Shown: one piece after another, positions 21,601-32,745 of the stretch
Layout: every line of letters begins with the position of its first letter
How positions within the stretch are numbered: the first letter of the stretch is position 1
Assembly: GCA_014529385.2 (NCBI GenBank)
Contig: CM043944.1
Location: 47,277,768-47,341,767, forward strand
Length of the DNA stretch: 64,000 nucleotides
Origin: Adiantum capillus-veneris
Taxonomy: Eukaryota; Streptophyta; Polypodiopsida; Polypodiales; Pteridaceae
Direction: 5' to 3'
The notes under the pieces: model-generated
The model's input: the letters and a program-made list of their open reading frames with translations, nothing else
Database searches by the model: none
What the model was told of the DNA's origin: nothing
Made by a program: the position numbers and the translations under genes

Positions 21601-22019
21601 ACAGGCTAATCTGGTGGGAATTTTGGGATTTTGAGTTGACCGATGTGTTTAGAAGGTGGGGTTTACCCTATTTTCAACTAGAAAATAGAAACTTGACCAT
21701 ATCTTGACAAGATAAGGCCAGATAGACTAAAAGTGCCAGACATCCTACCCAAATTGTGCCAAAGCATTATTTTAAGACCAAAACCATAGGATGGCTGCAT
21801 GAGCATGATCTGCATGATATATTGAGTGACTGAGAGGGGTTTCATCTCATTTGGGTGAGAAAATTGGGTTCAAAGCAGACTTTAGCACTTTTGACTGAAA
21901 AAGGCAAGAACAACTAAAATTGGGGACTTTTGAAATCCAAACCAAAATCTAAGCATACCGCTGGGTTGCTGACATCAAGGGGAAGTTGTGGATCAAGTCT
22001 GGGGTCAAACAGGCCAAAA

Positions 22020-22043
22020 AAACATCCTAAGCGTAGGATGTCT
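22020..22043. repeat. Palindrome copy 2
   Basis: The arms are AAACATCCTA and TAGGATGTCT around AGCG. There is one arm mismatch and one changed centre base. Confidence 0.85.
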
Positions 22044-22144
22044 TCTGTGTGATTTTGCACTCCAAACCTAATTTTGAGCATACCAAAGTGATCAGCAACT
22101 CAAGGGGAGCGTGTGTTTTGAATTTGAAGCCATTCTGATGAAAA

Positions 22145-22168
22145 AGACATCCTACGTGTAGGATGTCT
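22145..22168. repeat. Palindrome copy 3
   Basis: Both arms are intact (AGACATCCTA/TAGGATGTCT). The centre is CGTG. Confidence 0.92.
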
Positions 22169-22428
22169 AAAGCAAGAAATTGAAGCCAGATACTGACTGT
22201 CGGCATAGCAAGGTGTTGTATAGCCTGAGGCAAGCCTCCTAATCAATTTTGGTCCAAATTGTAGTTGATTTGACTTGGGAATTCATCAGAACAGACATTA
22301 GGCTTTTGGAACAGATTCTTGACCATTTGACCAGCCTACAGGTGTCAAAATCAAAAAGTAAAAATAGTTGTGGACTAAGCACATCAAGGGGAATCCATAG
22401 TGCAAAAATCCAGGCAAAACAGAGCAGG

Positions 22429-22452
22429 AGACATCCTACGCATAGGATGTCT
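22429..22452. repeat. Palindrome copy 4
   Basis: Both arms are intact. The centre is CGCA. Confidence 0.92.
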
Positions 22453-22861
22453 ACTGGGACCTACTGAAGAGAAAATTTGATTGGGCTTAGACAGTGAGAT
22501 TCCATTTGGCTTAAGGATTCCATAACTTCTTTCAGAAGTGAATTTGGACCTTGTTTGTCCATTTGACGGAGCAAAAACTGAATTCAGACTTTTTCACGTA
22601 AATTGGCCAACATCCGAGGGAAGTACAGTTTCAAATTAGCATACCTAATCCAAAATATCAGCAGTGTATAAAATACATTAGTGGTTGAGATTAACTCTCC
22701 AGTTATAGCAATCATTACTGAGATAACCTCCAACAGTTAAATGCTTTGATTCGATTGCCGAAATTAAACGCTTGTGTACAGGTATATTCAGCAGCAAAGC
22801 AAAATGTTGTGCGGAGACTGATCCTTTGCCAGGTGAGTGGTTGGATTTGTGATAGATTGCA

Positions 22862-24126
22862 TTGATAAGTTTGATGAATTTAAGATTAGGAAGATACATT
22901 TTTAGAGACCAGAAGGTGGCAAGTGACCAAGGTAGCTTAGTGTCCACCGAGGAGAGTGTAACTCAGGCAAGGCTAGATCCACTAGCACCGATTATTGAGG
23001 AAGGTAGTGATACTGACACTTCGTCAGACAAATCTTTCTTCATGATAGGTAGTCAATAGTCAGGAGGTTTCACCTATGACGGACCAATGCCAGGAGGAAG
23101 CACCTCCCTAAATCCTTTGAATGATTCCAAGCTCACTGTGATCTTCTTAGAAGGAACAAACTCGAGGGGAGCCCTAGTCTATTCTAATTATCGAGGACGC
23201 AAGTGCATTTGTATTGAAGAAAGGCCAGCTCAGAGATTGAAGATAATTCGAGTCTACGATGATGGAGATAGATTTCGAGACGAAAAGGGGAACCACTATC
23301 TAATAGTTAGTAACCCTGAAGATTACAACAGATATGGAGATAACGTGGTGAAAGGAAAAATGGTTTCAGAAGCTCAAGAACTGCCACCAAACATTGATCG
23401 GCCTGGAGCAATTTTCATGTATGATAAGAAAACAACCAGGGTTTCAACTTAAAATGGGAACGTGGGAATCTACAAGCATGAGAGTGAGGGAATAGTCACT
23501 TACTTTTGCTGCAAAGAACCATACTTAAACGTATTAAGCAAAGACAAGGTTCTTTACTTATTCTCTTATGAAACTGCTATGGGGAAGGATATAGTTTTTG
23601 TTGATAGGTACGGACGAGAATACCAACATATTCTCCCAGAGGAGGTAGAAAAGGCAACAGTTCCAGGAGCATCAACATATGCCCCAGACGAAGTGCCAAG
23701 AGCCACCTACACCCCTAGCAAGTCGAAAAATCCCTTTTCAGAGGTGTATGACGCTACCTCATATTCTACCCGACCGCAGACATTCAACAATCAAAACCAA
23801 CCAACAACTCAGCCATCATTGCAGGCATGGCTTCGACAGAGTGCAACATTGGAACAAGACCGAAACCGAGATGGTTATCACGCTGCACTGCACAAGGGCT
23901 AAGAGACTTGCAAGAACCACCACTCTATTCAAGGTATCAAGGAGAGAGTAAGACAAAGACTCAAGGGTCAACAGAGCCTGGAAGACCACCCATAGAACGA
24001 TTTCGAAGAGATGAACCATCTCTGGCAAGAACTGTTAGAAATTATGGCTTAGGAGCACCACTGGGAAAGGAACCAGCCTACTACAGAAGACCAGAGGAGG
24101 TATATTGATTAGGACATGGAGATCCA
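22862..24126 (+). pseudogene. Element D Gag N-terminal extension (broken)
   Basis: One reading frame runs 22862-23902 with only two stops, TAG at 23057 and TAA at 23450. It then shifts frame near 23830-23900 to join 23827-24108. I do not recognise a domain. Visible features are an acidic stretch (IIEEGSDTDTSSD), an aromatic and charged middle (RLKIIRVYDDGDRFRDEKG) and a Pro/Gln/Thr-rich end before the capsid-like block. Its position just upstream of the Gag capsid region in the same sense suggests an N-terminal Gag extension. It could also be a separate small ORF. Confidence 0.55.
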
Positions 24127-25875
24127 ATGATGAGGTTTGTAGACCATCGTAGAATTCGACCTTCTCAAGTACAAAAATGGGTAAACAAGAAATACACAGG
24201 AAACAGAGATCCAAGAGATCATGTAGCAGCCTTTGTGCGTGTAATTAGATTTGAAGAGGTGTTAGACTTCCCTACCCAATTCGCAGGGTTTGGACTAACC
24301 CTAGAGGATGACACTGCTACTTGGTTTGACTGTGTAGAGCATAGAGACTTTGAGTCTATGGAGGAAGTGTTTGACGAGTTTATCAAGGAATTCTCACAAA
24401 GGGGGATAGCTCATAATACCGTCTCACAAATCCATAAATTCAAACAGAAAGATGGGAAATTTGTACGAAAGGCAGTCCTAAGACTAAAAAGATATGTTAA
24501 GTTCTGCCATGTGGAAGAACTGCCAACTCAGTCCAGACTTATGCTTATATTCATCCAAGGACTAAGGAATGCAGATCTCCAGAAGGACTTACATATGAAG
24601 CGGAGCACGACGTTGAATGAGTTAACCAAGGAGGCTCTTTACCTTGTGGACAATTGTGCAGTCTACAAAGAGGGGGAGTTCAAGGACCTTGACGACGATT
24701 CATCTTCACAACAAAGTGGAAGCGAGTCTTTTAAGACAGCACCGAAAGGAGAAGTAGCCGTAAACCAAGAGCAGCTTGTAGAGGAAGTGCTAAAAAAGAT
24801 TAACTTGTACGCCAAACCCCAGGCTAAACAGCCCAAGTGGTGTGCTATTGAACAAAAATGGACAAACCATGGGACAGAGGAATGTTATTATAACAAGGGA
24901 TATGTGAGAGAGAGACCTTACGCTCCCCAAGCTCAGGTAGCTTCTCCTCAAGTTCCACCAATGCCTAGGTATCAAGCAGGCAACCTACCAGGACCTGTAG
25001 GTGTAGAAAGACCACAACCAGTGTTGGGGCAACAACCACCCCAACCAGGATTACGACCAGTCGGTATAAGATACACACCAACCATAACCGAATCAGAGGA
25101 GAAGGCTTTGGTGCCTATGCATGCATATTATGAAGATCCCAATGGATAGGCGGCAAACTCTGTCTATTATCCATCGAAAGAACCCTCTACACCAGAACCA
25201 TGGAGCATTATAAGAAGTACAGGACCACCAACAGCTGCACAGGCAACAAGAGAAGGAAGATATAGCTTAGATGAGCGAACATTGTTGTTCATAGCCAACA
25301 GAGGCATGGGCGGACAGAGACAAACATACCAACAAAGAGGAGCTCAAGGAGCACCTCAACAACCCAAGGGACCCTGCTACAAGTGTGGTGGAGACCATTG
25401 GCTAAGAGACTGTCCTCATTATGAAATCATTAAAGTCAACGCATATTGCACTGAGTGTGGAGTTACTCATTTGATTCCCGATTGCCCTAAAAACCTGAGC
25501 AAAGGAGCAAAAACCACCTTGAATATTCTAGAAACAGTACCTTCCAGTGGAGGGTCAGAAAATGAAACAATCATACCTATTCAAGCGGTGACACGAGCCC
25601 AAGCTCAAAGAATGACGAACGAACCCATAATTGAAGAGCCAAAAACCGATGCCCCAAGTTTAGAAACAAAAAATCAGAGAAGCACTTGGAAAGCTAGAAA
25701 GGCGCATATGAAAGCCACAAAAGAACGAGAGCAAACAGCTCTATCCGAGGAGTTAAAACATACAAAGGATAGATTAGAGTGGTTAGAGGATCTGGCTAGC
25801 TTAAGCTCACACACCACGGTAACCATAGCATCCAAGGAAATAGCAGAGCCCAAAACTGCAGGATCAAGAGGATGA
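24127..25875 (+). pseudogene. Element D Gag: capsid-like domain and zinc knuckles (broken)
   Basis: The 24127-25149 frame encodes a capsid-type domain at residues about 1-170. Its series is VQKWVNKKYTGNRDPRDHV, then LTLEDDTATWFDCV, FDEFIKEFSQRG and IFIQGLRNADLQKDL, as in Retrotrans_gag. After one in-frame TAG (25147) the same frame continues at 25282-25875 with two knuckles. The first is CYKCGGDHWLRDC (C-x2-C-x4-H-x4-C shape) and the second is CTECGVTHLIPDC. A charged helical tail follows. Element B has the same order of capsid, then paired knuckles. The reading frame ends at a TGA at 25873. Confidence 0.85.
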
Positions 25876-26744
25876 GTACTGGCAAACAAGGTAAATGAGC
25901 AGTTGGCTGCACTTCTAAAAGCTTATGAAGCCAGACTCAAAAAGAACCAAACCCAGGAGCATGGATGACTTATCCATACGCTGAGATAGAAAAACAAAGG
26001 TTAGAAATGTGTAAAAAGATGATTGAAACAGCTCAATCATTGATGGAAGACCCGCTGGGTAAACCTGCAAATTGGCATGAAGTACCAGCTCCAACCCCTA
26101 TCCAACCAACTTTAGAGGAACAAGTAGAAACGAAGGAAAGACTCACGAATTCCTATGAGTCCATAGGAGAGCCTATCATAGTGTCAAATACAACAGATGA
26201 GGCAAGTGACGGGTTCCAGCCTAAAACATTGACAGAAATGGGTAAGGAGTGTAGCGGTCTAGATGATCTGTGGATGCAAATCCGTGAGGCCAACAAGGCT
26301 AACAGGGTGAGTAACCACATGAATAGCACGAGAAAAGAGAAGAATGAGATCTTACCTCCTATTGAAGAATTTGAGGCAAGGTCACAAATGAACTTTGACA
26401 TACATTCACAAGGGGGAGACCAGGGATCAATTAGTTCAGGGCACAGCCAACCAGACTCGCTGAAAACTTTACCCTCTTACCTAGGAGAGTATGAAGCCAA
26501 GTCTGAAGTGAGGGCAATCCCATGTCAAATACTTTCTTCTAACAAAGTGATGGATTCACAAGAATTGATTGAGTTATTGTCCACCCCGGTGGCATGCACA
26601 ATCACATTAGCCAAACTCCTAAGGTTACGACCAAACATGTGGACCACAGTAGGTAAATGCCTAGAAAAATTTGGAGTGAAAGACCCCACCTCGAAGCTTC
26701 AAGAAGGGATCAGAGAATTGGACAGGCCTCAACTATTTAGCTAG
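25876..26744 (+). pseudogene. Element D linker between Gag and protease
   Basis: A frameshift after 25875 leads into an open stretch at 25965-26744 (259 residues). It is acidic and Glu/Ser-rich. It ends DRPQLFS just before the protease, which lies in another frame. Element B has a similar long charged linker with a short hydrophobic block before its protease. I see no enzyme motif. This is likely a structural or spacer part of Gag. Confidence 0.6.
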
Positions 26745-29700
26745 GCCAGTACCATTAAACAAGGTTGGAGAGTATTGCGAGGGAGAAGATGGAAACACCA
26801 CGCTACCAGTAGAATTCCAAGGAGTAGTTTCCAAAGCTATTCTTGATAGTGGAGCGGGAGTTGCTATCGCCACCAAGGAAATCTGGAAAAAATGGGGAAA
26901 ACCATCTTTAAGAGCTACCAAAATGAAATTGAAATTGGCAGATGGGTTCATGGAGAAGCCTCTAGGACTCTTAGAAAAAGTGATTGTCACTTCGTGCAGA
27001 ATCGAGTATGTGCATATATTTGCAATAGTCGATTTTGACAAAAAGAACAACATCTTGGAAAGACCGTTCATGCGACAATTGAAGATGGTCCAAGATTGGG
27101 GTTACGATGACATATACCTCAGACATGGCGAGACAACAACTAAAATACGCCTGAAAGACCATAGTTACAAGGATGTGAACCAGACACCAGTGGAAGAATT
27201 TGATCCAACTACATTAGCAGGATCGGAACTCCCAGCATGGTTAGAGCAACAAAAAGAGCTATGGATGTGCGGAGCTTCACATTGTGGAAGCTTAAGAAGA
27301 GAGGAATGCGTTTTAGAAAGAGTGATTGAGGACAAGGAGTATATTCCGGAACCTTTCCCTGAAGATGCCTTGGAACCTCTAGAATGGGAACACATACTAG
27401 CAACATTGGATGTCTGTATCATTACAAATAGTCCAACAACAAAATTTTGCGATAAGGATGGCTATGATGTGCTACCCTACTACATGGTAAGCATTATACC
27501 AGGAGGAGATGAGACAATAGAACCACCAGAACAAGAAGAGTTTTATAACTCCTCTGAACATCTGGAAGTAAATAATGATGCAGATAATGAGTGTTCAGAC
27601 AACTCAAGTGAGCATGGGGGGAAAACAGAGAATATCAAGTTTTATGATTTTGCAAATCAACACCCTAGACGCCAAGAACGCTATAGGAGAAAACGAGCAG
27701 GAAACAAAGCAAGAGAGAACCTGATGCCCAGGATAAAAAGTAAAACTCGCTATTTGATGCTTGTAAAAGCAGAGGATTGTGTAAAAGATCAAATATCAGG
27801 AACATTCTCAAAAGTTCGAAGGAAAAGAACGCGAGAGGAAATAAAACAAGTACGAAAAGCTAAAACAGAAACAAAATCACAAAAATCTCAAAAATCAAAA
27901 AAAGAAACATCAAAAGACCAAGAGTGGACCAAACTGAAGCGTAAACAGAAATACCAAGAACTGAAACGGTCTTTACGTGAGATATGGACTACTGAAGAAG
28001 ATAGTGATGGTAAAGGGGAGTCAGAGAAGGAAAACATGAATGTACCATCACACTATCGGAAATTTACCATCCAGGACAGAAAAATCATCATGACACCACC
28101 AGTCAGGGAAAGAACTAACAAGGAATCTTACGATGGGCCAGAAAATGCAAAAAGGATAGACCTCGCGAAACCAAGTGAAAAGCCTCAGCCGGTCTATATA
28201 GCAACCGATTTAGAGCCTGAAGAAGAAGAACGGCTAACACAACTTCTCAAGAAGTATAAAGATGTGTTTGCATGGTCCTACAAAGACCTCAAAGGAGTTG
28301 ATCCAGCGATATGCCAACATACAATTCCTTTGAAATCACATGCAAAACCTAGCAAACAGCGTCCTTATACATATAATGACACATTTGTTAAACGAATCAA
28401 AGGGGAGATTGACAAGCTGATGGAAGTTGAATTCATCTATGAAATCGAACATACAGATTGGGTATCACCCATTGTGGTAGTCCCCAAAAAGAATGAAAAA
28501 TTACGAGTGTGTGTAAACCTCAAAAAGGTAAATGCAGCCACCATAAGGGATAATTACCCCTTGCCAATCACAGAACATGTACTTGAGCGGGTGGCTGGGA
28601 AACGGGCTTATTCCTTTCTGGATGGGTTTTCAGGATACAACCAACTGGCAATTGCAATGGAGGATCAACACAAAACAGCGTTTGCCATAGAATGGGGGAT
28701 TTATGTGTATCGAGTTATACCGTTTGGCTTAACTAATGCCCCAGCTACCTTCCAAAGGTTAATGACGCATGCATTCAAAGAATACCTGAGAATATTCTTA
28801 GAAATATACATGGATGATCTTTGTGTACACTCTCTTCTACGAGAGGAACATATTGACCATTTGCAAAAGGTATTTGAAAAATGCAAAACATATCGAATCT
28901 GTCTTAACTCGGAAAAGTGTATTTTTATGGTTAGGCAAGGCCGCATCTTAGGACACATTGTCTCAAGAAATGGCATAACCACTGACTTAGACAAAGTCAA
29001 AGTCATAGTAGACCTACCCAGGCCTACTAATGCAAAACAAGTGCAATCCTTCATGGGACACTGCGGATATTATCGAAGATTCATATACATGTATACGGTC
29101 ATCGCACAACTTCTGTATCGTTTGCTAGTCAACTTCGATTGGACCGAGGAGTGTGAAACTTCATTCCAAAAGCTGAAGGAAAACCTGGTATCAGCACCTG
29201 TACTTAAAGCACCAGATTGGGAAAAGATATTCCATGTTCACATTGATACTTCTGCATATGCAATCGGGAGTATTCTAGCTCAACCTGGAGACGGAACAAT
29301 GGATTTTTCAGTTTGTTATGCAAGCCGACAGTTAAAAAGTGCGGAAAAGAACTACACAACCACCGAAAGAGAGGGTTTAGGAATGATTTATGCTGTAAAG
29401 ATATTTCGGCATTATTTGCTCGCAAACAAATTTGTGTTCTTCACAGATCATCAAGCTCTTTTGTATCTGGTAAATAAACCATGCAATACATGGAGAATTG
29501 TACGCTGGTTTATTATATTGCTAGAATTTGATTTCACAGTGGTGGTCAAAAAGGGTAAAACCCATCTACAAGCGGATCATCTGTCAAGAATACACAACGG
29601 GGAAGCTCCTGAAGGAGTAGAGGATGACATACTAGATGCTTATCTTTTCAATATTGAAATGATACCCAAATGGTCTCAGGAAATTGTAAGCATTCTTTCC

Positions 29701-30228
29701 TATGGAGGTAGGTTTGATAGCATGGAAGACAGATCCAAACAACAAACAATTCGACAAACAAAAAACTTCCAGTTGATTGCCGGACGGTTGTATCATCTAG
29801 GATCGGACCAAATTCTACGATTATGTATAAATCCGGAGGAATTCGAGTGTTACCTTGAAGAAGCACATGTCCAAAATTGTGCATTTCATTGTTCAACAGT
29901 GAAAACACACCAGAGACTGAAACAGTTAGGGGTTTCTTGGCCAACTATGTATACGGACACACATTCTTATGTTGCCAATTGTACTACATGTAGTGCCAAA
30001 CAACCAGTGGATCACGCGACATTGTTTCAGGTAAACATTGCACCTGCATGGAGTCAATATATTATTGATTTCTTAACCACCGGGACATTTCTTGAAAACA
30101 TAACAAGAGCACGAAAAAGGGCTATAGAGTTGGAGGCTCACGACTTTCAGTTAATTGGGAACCAACTTTATAAGCGAGGAAAGGACAATCAACTTAGAAT
30201 ATGTGCAAGGAAAGTGAACACCTGCTGA
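26745..30228 (+). pseudogene. Element D Pol part 1: protease, RT, RNase H, first H2C2 module
   Basis: A continuous frame carries most of Pol. The protease reads AILDSGAGVAIATKE (near 26835) and closes with ERPFMRQ; its D-S-G triad is intact. A highly charged Lys/Glu spacer (27640-28010) follows. RT shows RVCVNLKKVNAATIRDNYPLP (near 28505), the VIPFGLTNAPATFQRL block, and catalytic YMDD at about 28807-28818. RNase H shows HVHIDTSAYAIG (near 29240), FFTDHQALLYL (near 29440) and ADHLSR (near 29575). A zinc-binding module follows at about 29855-30000, with paired His and then CTTC. A linker leads to the start of a second module, where a one-base indel near 30210 breaks the frame. Confidence 0.88.
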
Positions 30229-31136
30229 TTCTAGAACATGCACATAGCGGAATAAGTGGAGGTCATTTTTCGGGCGATAAGACGGCAAAAATTATCTTAA
30301 CCGTAGGAATATGGTGGCCTACATTGCATATGGATGCTGAAGAGTTTGTAAAGCGTTGTGACGCATGTCAGCGCACCAAGGTGTCGATAAAGAGAGATGA
30401 GATGCAACTACGGCCAATGATGGGAGCAAGGGCATTTGCAAAATGGGGCATTGATTTTGTGGGACCTATTTCACCCCCTGCATATCGCACCCATACCCAA
30501 TATATCATTGTGGCTACCGAATATCTCACAAAATGGGCGGAAGCCAAGGCAACGCAAAAAGCACATGCACGAACCACTGCACAATTTTTGTATGAGAATG
30601 TTTTTGTACGATACGGTTTACCAATAGAAATTGTCAGTGATTGTGGAACACATTTTCTTAATGAAGTCATTGAATATCTGCTAGAGGAATTCATGGTCAT
30701 ACATAGGAAATCTACTCCATGCCATCCACAGGCTAATGGACAAGATGAGGCCACAAATAAAACACTATGCACGGTTCTCACTAAAATTGTGTCAGAGTCA
30801 AGAACAGATTGGGATCAACAGCTACACTCAACACTATGGGCATACAGGGTAGCTCACAAAACATCGATAGAAACGACACCGTACAACATGGTATTTGACC
30901 TAAATGCTATATTACCCATAGAGTTTTTAATTCCAACTCTACGAGTAGCGAAACGGTTACAATGGACAGGGCATGAGCTATCTTCAAGAATAGATGATCT
31001 TGAAAATCTAGATGAACTCCGCTTGAGAGCTGTAGCTTCGATCTATGCTAAAAGAGAAGACAAAAAGAGTTTTTTGACAAGCATGTGCGCACGAAAGAGT
31101 TCAAAACAGGTGATTATGTACTTGTTTTTACTTTGA
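30201..31136 (+). pseudogene. Element D Pol part 2: second H2C2 module and integrase core
   Basis: The frame overlaps part 1 by 28 bp. It opens with a second zinc-binding module: HAHSGISGGHFSGDKTAK, WWPTLHMDAEEFVKRC and DAC. The catalytic core follows, with D in WGIDFVGPI (near 30455), D in EIVSDCGTHF (near 30638) and E in NGQDEATNKTL (near 30745). Family members usually read AES where this copy reads DEA, but the glutamate itself is retained. The protein ends at 31136 and the polypeptide continues in another frame from 31085, which points to a further indel. The role is insertion of element cDNA into the genome. Confidence 0.88.
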
Positions 31137-32494
31137 AGCAACATGCCAAGAAACTTAAAAAGCGAGGGATGGGACCCTTTGTGATTAGTGATCTATCACA
31201 AAGCGGAGCTGTCAAGCTTGCTACATTAGCGGGTGAAGAAATGCCCAATTGGATTAGTGGATGTCGATTAAAGAAATATCATTTACCACTAACACAGGAT
31301 ATGCTTCAACAAATCCATCAAGGAAAACAACGAATGAAGGAGAAACAGAGAGTGCGAGAAGAAGCTCAAGCAAAAGCAAAAGAACGCACTGCAAAACGAA
31401 GACTTCTGCAAGAACAACAACAAGGTGGAGCACCATTGAGAATCAATGCCATTCGACTAACGACGTTGGATGAAGACACAGTGGAGCCAATAATTGCAGT
31501 CAAAGTGGATAGCAATCAAGTTGAATCGACGGCATTGCTTGATTCTGGAGCTCAAGCAAATTTGATCTCTTACAGATTATACCAATAGCTCAAGTCCACA
31601 AGTCAACTTCATCCTACTCTTCAAGTGCTGGAAAGTAGTACATCACACTCGTTGAAAACATTGGGCTGGACTATATTGCATGTACAAGTACATCAATATA
31701 TTTACCCACACAAATTTTATGTAGTCAAAGATGAAAGCACACAACACCCAATGTTGTTGGGACAACCTTGGCAAAAAGAGTACAATGTGCAGATAGATTG
31801 GAATGCGAATGCAATCAAAATTCAGCATGCACAAGAACAACAGGTAATAGCCTTTACTCAGCAACCACGCAATAATCAACTGCCAGTAATGAAATCACTG
31901 GAAAAAGAGCCAAAAGCAAGAGTGCCACCAAAGAACAACATGATACCCAAGGCTAACAAACAGGTAAATGCAAACCATGCTAACTACATACATACGAAGT
32001 CACCGATGGCAGTGCAAAGATCTAGGTTACCAAAACAAGGGAAACAAGTATGGATGCGGAAGGATAGAAATGACATGGCAGACCAAAAACAATACAACGG
32101 AAGAATTCAACCGAAGCAGATAGCTCAACCAAGAACCAAGGGCATAAAACAGATATGGATCCCAAAGAAAATGCTCCGCAATAACCCAAATTCGCATTTG
32201 AATACCGAAACAAAAGCAAAAGGAACTCCCTTCAGTACAAGCAACATCGAAAGGCAGACAGCTGCATTTGCAACCGAAGAACCGACTTATGTCGATGCCA
32301 ATAAGCAACAAAACAGTGGCAACAAAAGAAGTAGCAAAAAACCTACAAAAAATGGCAAAAACAAGCTACCAATGGAAAGCAAAAGAGATAAGGTCCATGG
32401 CCATTCCGGCCAAGCCAATCCTCTCCAAAGAGACAACTACGGTCATATCGATAGTAGCGGCAAAACAACTAACTTTTGCAAGAAAGACAATTAA
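31085..32494 (+). pseudogene. Element D Pol part 3: integrase tail, second retropepsin-like domain, WxPK motifs
   Basis: It starts with a GPY/F-like integrase tail (FKTGDYVLVFTLKQHAKK, GMGPFVISDL, SGCRLKKYH). A coiled, Arg/Lys/Gln-rich segment follows. It then shows STALLDSGAQANLISYRLY (near 31528), the active-site loop of an aspartic protease. After a TAG at 31586 the frame resumes at 31625 with HKFYVVKDES, HPMLLGQPWQKEY and NVQIDW, which is the C-terminal half of a retropepsin fold. So a second protease-like domain lies after integrase. The tail includes KQVWMRKD (near 32046) and KQIWIPKK (near 32150). Whether the domain is catalytic or only structural cannot be told from sequence. Confidence 0.78.
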
Positions 32495-32731
32495 ACAGAG
32501 AGCAGTAGAGTTACAAGTGTTACTTGCCAAGAAAACAGGAAACCTCGACGGCGAATGCCAATAAGCATCTTGCTTATACCCTTCTCTTGCACAGCATTAA
32601 TTTTGCCATGCATTGACCGAGTATGCATAAAATAGGGCCACGTTAATCGGCCAAGCATTAGCACAAGTTTTACAACCTATGCACGGCACATACTCCGCGG
32701 CGATACCTTGTCGTCCAGGTGGACTCCGGCT

Positions 32732-32745
32732 AGGAGGGGGGGAGG
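32732..32745 (+). other. Internal polypurine tract, conserved in relative E
   Basis: AGGAGGGGGGGAGG here matches AGGAGGGGGGAGG at 53184-53196, in collinear context. It could be a central PPT. It could also be the old 3' PPT of gag-pol. Confidence 0.6.

Larger units (their letters stand above)
21059..22861 (+). other. Element D leader with palindrome array 1
   Basis: A 1.8-kb noncoding leader. It holds full palindromes at 21577, 22020, 22145 and 22429 and a half copy at 21738. A TATA-like TGTATAAAATAC lies near 22662. A perfect splice-donor consensus AG/GTGAGT lies at 22831-22838, shortly before the first Gag-like ORF. Confidence 0.75.
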
